Of a DNA stretch of 37,071 nt, positions 31,195-37,071 are shown one piece after another. Within the stretch, counting starts at the first letter, position 1, and the number at the start of each line of letters is the position of its first letter. The translations under genes and the position numbers were made by a program. Under the pieces are notes generated by a model. That model was not told the origin of the DNA, ran no database searches, and was given only the letters and a program-made list of their open reading frames with translations. Source of the stretch: Spirochaetaceae bacterium bin103 (GTDB lineage: Bacteria; Spirochaetota; Spirochaetia; SZUA-6; Bin103). Location: assembly GCA_002238925.1 (NCBI GenBank), contig MPNH01000052.1, positions 1 through 37,071 of the forward strand, read 5' to 3'.

Positions 31195-32841
31195 TCAGCT
31201 TCGCTTCGGGGTTCCGTCCGCGGCGGCGCGCTCGGTCACCAGCCGGTAGGCGATGTGGCGGGCGGCCTCACGGCTCGCTGCGATTCTCCCCTCCGCCACC
31301 TCGCCCAGTACGCCAAGCGCGTCCAGCGTCTCGGCCACCGCCCCGGACAGGTTCGCAATCACCACCTCGGTGTGCGCATTGGTGGCCACCTCGATGAGCT
31401 GGTGGATCAGCATGGCGGCGCTGTCATCGATGTAGGTGGCGTCGGAGAAATCGAAAATCACCACCTCGTGGTCCTTGATGTCCTCGCTGATCACCCCGAC
31501 CAGCTTGTGGGACGAGGCGACCGTGAAGCTGCCGCGCAGCGCCACCAGCCCGACCCGTGCCGAGAACGGGTCGGATTCGCCGCCGCCCTCGCCGGGGAGG
31601 AACGCCATGTCGAGCAGGGGCACCGACACCACGCTGTCGAGCTCCATGCGCTCCAACTGGCGCGCATGCGCCATGCCCGCCGCGATCAGCCCGATCGCCA
31701 CCGCCGTCACCAGGTCGACGAACACCGTCAGGCCGAGCGTCAGCAGCATCACGAACAGGTGCTCGCGGCGCATCCGGTGGACGCGGGCGAGCATCCGCCA
31801 GTCGACAATGTCCCAGCCCACCTTCATCAGGATGCCCGCCAGCACGGCATGCGGAATCGGCTCCACGTAGCGTCCCAGGCCCAGCAGCAGGGCCAGCACC
31901 ACCACCGCGCGCAGCGCCCCCGAAATCTGGGTGGTTCCGCCGGCACGGATGTTGATCACCGTGCCCATGGTGGCGCCGGCGCCCGGTACGCCGCCGAACA
32001 GCCCGGCAACCATGTTGCCGATGCCCTGGCCAATCAGCTCGCGGTCGGCGTTGTGGCGGGTGCCGGTCATCGAGTCCGCTACCAGGGAAGTGAGCAGGCT
32101 GTCCACGGAGCCGAGCAGCGCCAGTATCAGTGCCGGCTGAATGGCGCTTACCAGGAAGCCGATCGAGGGCAGCCCAAGATGCAACTGCGGCAGCCCGGTC
32201 GGCACCGGCCCTATCACCGGCACGTCGCGCAACGCCAGCACGCCGAGCAGCGTGCCGACGATCAGGGCCACCAGCGGCCCCGGCATGAACCTCGTCCAGC
32301 GGCGCGGCCACAGCACCCCCACCAGCAGCGTGGCCAGCGCGATGGCGAAGGCGTTGATGTTGGCGTTGGCCAGCGCGTCCGGCAGCGCGCGAAGGGTGCC
32401 GATCGGTCCGCCCAGCGCCGTGGATGCGCCCAGGAAAGGCAGCGTCTGGATCAGCATCACGATCACCCCGATACCGGACATGAAACCGGACACCACCACG
32501 TGCGGCGTGTAGGCCACGAAGCGGCCGAAGCGCAGCACGCCGAGCAGCACCTGCAGCAGCCCGCCCATCATCACCACGGTCAGCGCCTCGGTCAGGTTGG
32601 ACGAGTGGCTGGTGATGATTACCGCCATCGCCACCGCCATCGGCGCCGTGGGTCCGGAGATCTGCGAGCGCGTGCCGCCGAATATCGCGGCAAAGAATCC
32701 CACCGCGATGGCGCCGTACAGGCCGGCGGCCGCGCCGAGCCCGGACGCCACCCCGAATGCCAGCGACACCGGCAGCGCCACCACGGCCGACGTGAGACCG
32801 CCGAACAGGTCCCCGCGCAGCGTATCGAGGTCGTACTTCAT
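31195..32841 (-). CDS. SulP-family inorganic anion transporter with STAS domain
   Basis: A 548-residue inner-membrane transporter. The N-terminal ~400 residues hold the membrane domain, beginning LFGGLTSAVVALPVSLAFGVASG and GTRSQISGPTAPM, the SulP signature. The C-terminal STAS domain (about 430-530) contains VVIFDFSDATYIDDSAAMLI, where the conserved Asp-Ser pair is DFS-D. SulP proteins move sulfate, bicarbonate or other anions, and the STAS domain is regulatory; the substrate cannot be decided here. ATG 32841 is preceded by a good promoter, 32860-32887. The neighbouring AAA ATPase gene is on the same strand, 192 bases upstream, and is probably a separate unit. Confidence 0.92.
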   Translation of the reverse strand: MKYDLDTLRGDLFGGLTSAVVALPVSLAFGVASGLGAAAGLYGAIAVGFFAAIFGGTRSQISGPTAPMAVAMAVIITSHSSNLTEALTVVMMGGLLQVLLGVLRFGRFVAYTPHVVVSGFMSGIGVIVMLIQTLPFLGASTALGGPIGTLRALPDALANANINAFAIALATLLVGVLWPRRWTRFMPGPLVALIVGTLLGVLALRDVPVIGPVPTGLPQLHLGLPSIGFLVSAIQPALILALLGSVDSLLTSLVADSMTGTRHNADRELIGQGIGNMVAGLFGGVPGAGATMGTVINIRAGGTTQISGALRAVVVLALLLGLGRYVEPIPHAVLAGILMKVGWDIVDWRMLARVHRMRREHLFVMLLTLGLTVFVDLVTAVAIGLIAAGMAHARQLERMELDSVVSVPLLDMAFLPGEGGGESDPFSARVGLVALRGSFTVASSHKLVGVISEDIKDHEVVIFDFSDATYIDDSAAMLIHQLIEVATNAHTEVVIANLSGAVAETLDALGVLGEVAEGRIAASREAARHIAYRLVTERAAADGTPKRS

Positions 32842-32859
32842 CGGTTATCGGTCCTTAGC

Positions 32860-32887
32860 TATATACCTTGTCCAGCTATCAGGTAAA
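32860..32887 (-). promoter_or_regulatory. Promoter of the SulP gene
   Basis: On the minus strand TTTACC (32887-32882) and TATATA (32865-32860) are 16 bases apart in an A/T-rich patch. The predicted start near 32853 leaves a leader of about 12 bases. Confidence 0.5.
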
Positions 32888-32951
32888 CAGCCTACCGCCG
32901 CGGCGCCGATCTCACAAGAGCACGATTGCTGCACCAGCGACACGCTACCGC

Positions 32952-32969
32952 AACGAGTAACTACTCGTT
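32952..32969. repeat. 18-base palindrome downstream of the AAA ATPase gene
   Basis: AACGAGTA (32952-32959) and TACTCGTT (32962-32969) are perfect 8-bp arms separated by AC. It lies 65 bases past the ATPase stop codon and could be its terminator or a recombination or repeat element. The bases that follow, TTCAAGCC, recall integron attC-like sequences, but no other attC part was found. Confidence 0.55.
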
Positions 32970-33033
32970 CAAGCCGGCGTCGAGGCCGGGCGCATCGCCA
33001 GGCATGCACCGGCATCTACGTTTCTTGCGCCCG

Positions 33034-34626
33034 CTACATCCCCCACACCGTAATCGCGCGGCCATTCTCGGCGGTTTCTTCGCGGCGGAAGATCTTGTCC
33101 TGCCACGGCTTCCCTTCGGTGCGGTCGAACACCACCAAGTGCCCGGACTGCGCCGCGCAGCGGTCCATGTAGCCGGCCGTCTGCGCCAACCCGTCGCGCA
33201 CCGTCCGCTCCAGGCTCCTGTGCAGCACCTTGCACTCGACCACGAACCGGCATGTAGCGTGCGGTGCCGAAGGGCCCGCTTGCGGCCAGAGAATCAGCAG
33301 GTCGGTGCGCCCTCGTCCGAGCCCGTACTCTCGCTCAATGCGCCCGCCACCGTTGACGATGCGCTGCAGAAACGCCTGCAGCAGGAGTTGCGGGCCGGCT
33401 TCGGCGTAGTCGAAGCGCGCCACCAAGTGTTCGGAGTGCTCGCGAAAGAACGACTGGAAGGCGCCGAGCAGCTTGTCGAGGTCGAGGCCGCCGTCCGGGG
33501 CCACGTACCAGGCGGCCTCGTAGAGCAGCTTTTCCTGAACCGCATGGGTGAGCTCTCGCGGCACCACCTCCGCGTAGATCGGATTGGCGATGCGCGGTGG
33601 CGTATCCTGGGCGATCAGCCCGAGGTCGCGCGCATACTCCAGGTCGGGAGTCGAGGACTCGTCCTCACTGGCGCCACTGAGCAACGGCTCGACCACGCGC
33701 CGAACGCGGTTTTCCCGGAGCTTGTCGGCAAGCTGGTCGAGGTGAGTCACGCGGCTCAGGATGAGGTGCTCCTGCGCGGCGAGGAGGGCTTCCGCGGTAA
33801 TGGCGCGGGAGCGGTCGCGGTCCGACTCGCTGCCGAAGCACGCTCGGCGGCAGAGCGCGTTCACCAGCCATGGCTGACCGCGGGTCTGCCGCCACACCGT
33901 TGCGAGCGCCTCCGGCGTGAACGGCTGCCCGGTCTCTTCGGTGTGCTGGGCAAGCAGAGCGTGCACCTCGGCCTCGGTGAAGTCGCCGACACGCAACGAT
34001 TCGGCCTTGACGTTGAACGCACTGCCGCCGAGCACCATTGCATTCTCGGAACTGGAGCGGATGCGATAGTCCCGCACGTCGCGCACGCCGCAGAGCACGA
34101 CGCTCTGCGGAAAGCCGGAGGGTCTGAGGTCGTAACCGGCGCGCAGTTGGCGCAGTACGGCGATCAGCGTGTCGCCGATCAGGGCGTCGACCTCGTCAAT
34201 CAGCAGCACCACCGGTTGCGCCGCCGCCTCGCACCAGCGCGTCAGTGCCTCGGCAAGGGCGCCGCTGCCGAACTTCGCCAGGATGTCGGGAAAGGTGTCG
34301 TACAGATAGTCGTCGCCCACCGAGCGTGCCCGCGAAGCAAGCGCACCCAGAATGACGCGCATGGCCGGCTCCACGTTCTCACGCATGGCCTGGGCTGCCT
34401 CAACATTCACGTACACGCACCTGAAGTCACCCGCCGCACCGCTGTGGAGCAGGTCGCGCAGCGCCAGCAGGGCGGAGGTCTTCCCGGTCTGGCGGGGCGC
34501 ATGCATCACGAAGTAGCGCTTGTCCCGGATCAGCTCCAGGATCTCGGCGAGATCGACTCGTTGCAGAGGCGGGACGTGGTAGTGGTCCTTGGCGATGATG
34601 GGGCCTTCGGTGTTGAACTTGCGCAC
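33034..34626 (-). CDS. AAA ATPase (AAA_35-like) with C-terminal PD-(D/E)XK nuclease domain
   Basis: A 530-residue protein. The N-terminal MRKFNTEGPIIAKDHYHVPPLQRV followed by YFVMHAPRQTGKTS is characteristic of AAA_35-type ATPases. Walker A is APRQTGKT (43-50) and Walker B VVLLIDEVD (139-147). The C-terminal domain at about 420-500 has GRGRTDLL (D442) and VVECK (E464, K466), the D-ExK pattern of a PD-(D/E)XK nuclease. The role is unknown; such proteins are common in accessory regions and spirochaete and Thermotoga-like genomes. The start is a GTG at 34626, at the predicted transcription start. It diverges from a decayed gene of a related type at 34753-35190. Confidence 0.85.
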   Translation of the reverse strand: MRKFNTEGPIIAKDHYHVPPLQRVDLAEILELIRDKRYFVMHAPRQTGKTSALLALRDLLHSGAAGDFRCVYVNVEAAQAMRENVEPAMRVILGALASRARSVGDDYLYDTFPDILAKFGSGALAEALTRWCEAAAQPVVLLIDEVDALIGDTLIAVLRQLRAGYDLRPSGFPQSVVLCGVRDVRDYRIRSSSENAMVLGGSAFNVKAESLRVGDFTEAEVHALLAQHTEETGQPFTPEALATVWRQTRGQPWLVNALCRRACFGSESDRDRSRAITAEALLAAQEHLILSRVTHLDQLADKLRENRVRRVVEPLLSGASEDESSTPDLEYARDLGLIAQDTPPRIANPIYAEVVPRELTHAVQEKLLYEAAWYVAPDGGLDLDKLLGAFQSFFREHSEHLVARFDYAEAGPQLLLQAFLQRIVNGGGRIEREYGLGRGRTDLLILWPQAGPSAPHATCRFVVECKVLHRSLERTVRDGLAQTAGYMDRCAAQSGHLVVFDRTEGKPWQDKIFRREETAENGRAITVWGM

Positions 34627-34633
34627 CGCGGTC

Positions 34634-34662
34634 AGTATGCCGTTTCAGCGGTCGCGTGTCGC
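34634..34662 (-). promoter_or_regulatory. Promoter of the AAA ATPase gene
   Basis: On the minus strand GCGACA (34662-34657) and CATACT (34639-34634) are exactly 17 bases apart. The expected start, 7 bases after the -10, is 34627, one base before the GTG start codon, suggesting a leaderless message. Confidence 0.45.
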
Positions 34663-34752
34663 CGATCCGGGCCACGGACTGCAGCGGCTGCAACGGACCG
34701 CTGCGATGACTTTCGCCGCCGAGCCGGTTACCCTGACTCTGGAGGCAAGGAG

Positions 34753-35190
34753 TTGAGCACCCCGTATCCGCAGATACCCTACGGCTGGGCCGACTTCGAG
34801 GCGATGCGCCGCGAGCGCACCCTGTACGTGGACAAGACGCGCTTCCTGCACGAGTTGGAGCGGGAGCCGGCTGATGTACGGCTACCTGCGCGACGGCTAC
34901 CGCGACGTGGGCGGCACCTGCAACGCTACACCGGTATGCGGCACGGCTACGTAATCGAACTGAAGTACCTGAAGCGCGGCGAGCCGGCGACCGAAGCGCG
35001 CGTGGCAGCCGCCGCGCGCGAGGCGGTCGAGCAACTGCAGCGCTATGTGGCAGACCAGCGGCTGGCCCGCCAGTACCCGTCCATCCGCTTCACCGGCCTC
35101 GCCCTGGTATTCCACGGCTGGCAGCTAGTCCACGCTGCGGCCCACCGAGCGGACCGGGCCACCGACCATGAGTTCAGGGGGAGCCGGTGA
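34753..35190 (+). pseudogene. Decayed AAA-ATPase-like/PD-(D/E)XK (PDDEXK_9) protein
   Basis: The TTG start follows GGAGG and GGAG. The first ~37 residues (STPYPQIPYGWADFEAMRRERTLYVDKTRFL) match the N-terminus of AAA-ATPase-like (PF09820) proteins. The last ~90 residues, GYVIELKYLKRG... EAVEQLQRY... GLALVFHGWQL, match their C-terminal PD-(D/E)XK nuclease domain. Everything between, including the Walker A motif and most of a protein normally near 500 residues, is missing. Around 34871-34909 the family motif LMYGYLRDGYRDV is readable in the second frame, not the frame of the ends. So a large deletion plus frameshifts destroyed the gene. It overlaps the next gene by four bases. The family call is from recalled pattern. 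Confidence 0.7.
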
Positions 35191-36998
35191 GTATCGATAG
35201 CGATGTCAACCTGGATGCAGCGCAAGAACGCTGCGACGATGTGCGCCATTTGTTGCCGTCGATCGAGGACGAATTGCTTGCGTGGGGCAGGAGGCGGCAC
35301 AAGCCGCACGCCTACCACCGGGACCTGCGACGCCTCCGCGCCGTGGCAAACGAGCTTCCCGACTGGTGGCATGACGCTGCTACGCCGCAAGTGCAGGCCG
35401 CGGCCATCATGCGCCAGCCGCTGCTCATGCGGAAGTTCCGAACGCACGCGGCCGACCTGCTCGCCCCTGCGGAGCGTAACCTGCTGCGTCACTTCGGACG
35501 CCACCCGTGGTTCTGGTCGTTGCTCTCGGTAACCAAACCGCTGCGCGGCGACTTCTGTCGAATGAATGATCATCTGTCATCAGGGAACGAATTGCTGATG
35601 TACTCGCCGGCGATCACCGGCCTGTACCGGGAGGGCTCACGGCTGTTCTTCACCCTGTCGTTCTGGAACGGCATGTGCTGTCAGACGTTCGGTCCGCTGC
35701 ATTACTTTCGCGGCTACGAGCCGTTCGACTTCGCTTATCTTGCCAGGGCGCTGCTTCCCGAGGTGCTCAGGACCCAGGGCCTGGAAGCGGTAGTCGCGGC
35801 GAAGCCGGCTCACTTCCTGCTGCTCAATCGCTGGGCGGAGACACCGCCGTTGGCTCACTCCGGCGGGACGCTTCACGTATGTGCGCACGAGGCCAGGCTC
35901 GACACCTTCGCCATCAGCAAAAACCATCCTGGCTTGGAAATCCGGGGCGAAAACCGAGAGAAGGGAATCCTCAAAGCAAGCCTGAAGGGGAGCAACCCGC
36001 CGATGGAGTGTGCGGACGTCTACCACGACCGGCCGCGACGACGGCTGGTGGTGGTCACCAGCGCGCTGGAAGATTACCTGGAGATCGCACGGTTGCTGCG
36101 CGACCAGGTCGATCTGCCCGACGAGCCGGACTGGTACGCCAGCATGAACATGGTGGTGGCCGCAACGACCATTGCCGGCAAGGAACATCCGGCGCTCGCC
36201 TACGAACGACAACTGGAACCAGCACCGGATCGGGACGCTGACGCGGCGCTGAAACCCGTCAACGCCTTCATCAAGGAACTGGTCCGCTGCCGCAATGTTG
36301 GGGAGGAGTATTCCCTCGACGAACTCGCCACGCGTTTCGGCATGACCATGGAGACGGCACGCGAAGTGGAGGCCTCGGTCACTAGGCTGGGCGAACGCGA
36401 CCGGATCGACATCGAAGGCGGCATCGCCGGCTACCGCCCGCCGCCTCCGGCCCGGCGCGGCCAGCTGCAAGCGCTGCCGTCGCGCAGCGAGGTATTCGTC
36501 CTGCAGTATGGTCCGCGGGCGCACCAAGCGTATGCCGAGCGCCGCGAACGGATTCGGAGCCTGGTGGCGGAACAACGCGCCGCGGGCGCCGAAGTCTCCG
36601 CCGCGTTCGACGGCGACGGCGATGATCCGCCCTTGACGCGGCTGCCCCGGCTCCTGGAAGACCTGTTCTTTGCCAGTTGGCGAGCGCATGACCCGACGGT
36701 GCTGACCTACACCCTCTACCTACTGTGCCAGGCGGGCGACACGGCGCGGCCCGTGCGCGACTACGCGAGCGAATTGCTGCGCACGTTCCACCAAGTGCTG
36801 CTCCCCAACTCGGAACCCGCGCACCTGCAGGGGTTCATCGACAAGTACGCCCTGTTCTGCTGGGAGATCCTGGAGCCGCTCGGTCTGGTCGAGATTGAGC
36901 ATGCCGTCGACCGCGGCCGCGCCGCCGAAGCCACCTACCGTATGTCCGCCGGCCCTCTGCTCAACGAATTTGTCCACCTAAGTCCCGACCCAAATTAA
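35187..36998 (+). CDS. Protein of unknown function, 603 residues
   Basis: I do not recognise this protein. It is intact, soluble and rich in Trp, His and Arg, without a signal peptide or membrane segment. The N-terminal ~60 residues look helical. The middle, about 135-200 (LLMYSPAITGLYREGSRLFF, FWNGMCCQTFGPLHYFRGYEPFDF), is aromatic-rich and looks like a compact beta/alpha core. Around 372-415, YSLDELATRFGMTMETAREVE has the look of a winged-helix DNA-binding element. A second helical part ends the protein. The GTG start follows GGGGGAG and overlaps the stop of the decayed gene, so the two were probably once an operon. Its promoter is not evident. Its role cannot be assigned. Confidence 0.72.
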   Translation: MSIDSDVNLDAAQERCDDVRHLLPSIEDELLAWGRRRHKPHAYHRDLRRLRAVANELPDWWHDAATPQVQAAAIMRQPLLMRKFRTHAADLLAPAERNLLRHFGRHPWFWSLLSVTKPLRGDFCRMNDHLSSGNELLMYSPAITGLYREGSRLFFTLSFWNGMCCQTFGPLHYFRGYEPFDFAYLARALLPEVLRTQGLEAVVAAKPAHFLLLNRWAETPPLAHSGGTLHVCAHEARLDTFAISKNHPGLEIRGENREKGILKASLKGSNPPMECADVYHDRPRRRLVVVTSALEDYLEIARLLRDQVDLPDEPDWYASMNMVVAATTIAGKEHPALAYERQLEPAPDRDADAALKPVNAFIKELVRCRNVGEEYSLDELATRFGMTMETAREVEASVTRLGERDRIDIEGGIAGYRPPPPARRGQLQALPSRSEVFVLQYGPRAHQAYAERRERIRSLVAEQRAAGAEVSAAFDGDGDDPPLTRLPRLLEDLFFASWRAHDPTVLTYTLYLLCQAGDTARPVRDYASELLRTFHQVLLPNSEPAHLQGFIDKYALFCWEILEPLGLVEIEHAVDRGRAAEATYRMSAGPLLNEFVHLSPDPN

Positions 36999-37071
36999 GC
37001 GATAGCGATCCGGAGTGTAGAAAGAAATCCTCCTAAGTGCTTTACTGGGAAGTAAGTCAGACAACCCTGTT
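36999..37071. other. Tail of window, no gene
   Basis: The last 73 bases are more A/T-rich than the rest. A weak hairpin, TTACT and AGTAA around GGGA (near 37043-37056), could end transcription of the unknown gene. Confidence 0.3.

Noticed and set aside
1..37071. CRISPR array, tRNA or rRNA genes
   Set aside because: No regularly spaced repeats, cloverleaf-like segments or conserved rRNA stretches were seen.

Overview
This is a GC-rich bacterial window with densely packed genes, long spurious reading frames on the opposite strands and frequent GTG starts. Two carbohydrate importers of the LplA/LplB/YtcP type, one solute-binding protein with the processed N-terminus ASGEEE, and a membrane-anchored AraC regulator together suggest a GC-rich spirochaete, possibly an uncultured Spirochaetaceae-like lineage. 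That assignment is an inference from gene content. There is no rRNA or other phylogenetic marker, and no tRNA or CRISPR array was seen.

Layout. 1-0.34 kb: the C-terminal end of an IS1380-type transposase. 0.6-3.1 kb: a divergent MurA/EPSP-family enzyme followed by a mandelate-racemase-type enolase. 3.2-5.5 kb: an overlapping pair, an AlbA_2/HATPase protein and a ParA-like ATPase. 5.5-9.25 kb: importer operon 1 (permease, permease, binding protein). 9.3-13.4 kb, minus strand: an ABC exporter half-transporter, then a zinc alcohol dehydrogenase and a uronate-dehydrogenase-like SDR. 13.6-19.6 kb: a two-TM AraC regulator and importer operon 2 (binding protein, permease, permease). 19.6-26.1 kb: an accessory stretch with HipBA, a repeat-bearing HNH protein, a PmoA-family (DUF6807) protein and a Uma2 nuclease. 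26.2-29.6 kb: a YCII protein, a Gfo/Idh/MocA oxidoreductase and oligoendopeptidase F. 29.6-34.6 kb, minus strand: cobyric acid synthase, a SulP anion transporter and an AAA ATPase with a C-terminal PD-(D/E)XK domain. 34.75-37 kb: a decayed AAA-like/PD-(D/E)XK gene and an unrecognised 603-residue protein.

The main biological theme is uptake and oxidation of carbohydrates, probably uronate or polysaccharide breakdown products. Two importers without their own ATPases bring substrates in. The SDR, alcohol dehydrogenase, enolase, Gfo/Idh/MocA and PmoA-family proteins would process them.

The most interesting regulatory signals, all read by eye, are these. The pmoA and gfo genes share a promoter, CGGTGACGCG-N10-CCGGCTACGATGCGG, with identical spacing; adh has a related one. 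A palindrome exactly fills the 17-bp promoter spacer of importer 1. Phased TCGGCGA repeats lie between the AraC gene and importer 2. A near-perfect 24-bp TetR-like palindrome lies upstream of gfo. For several genes the predicted transcription start falls on the start codon, suggesting leaderless mRNAs.
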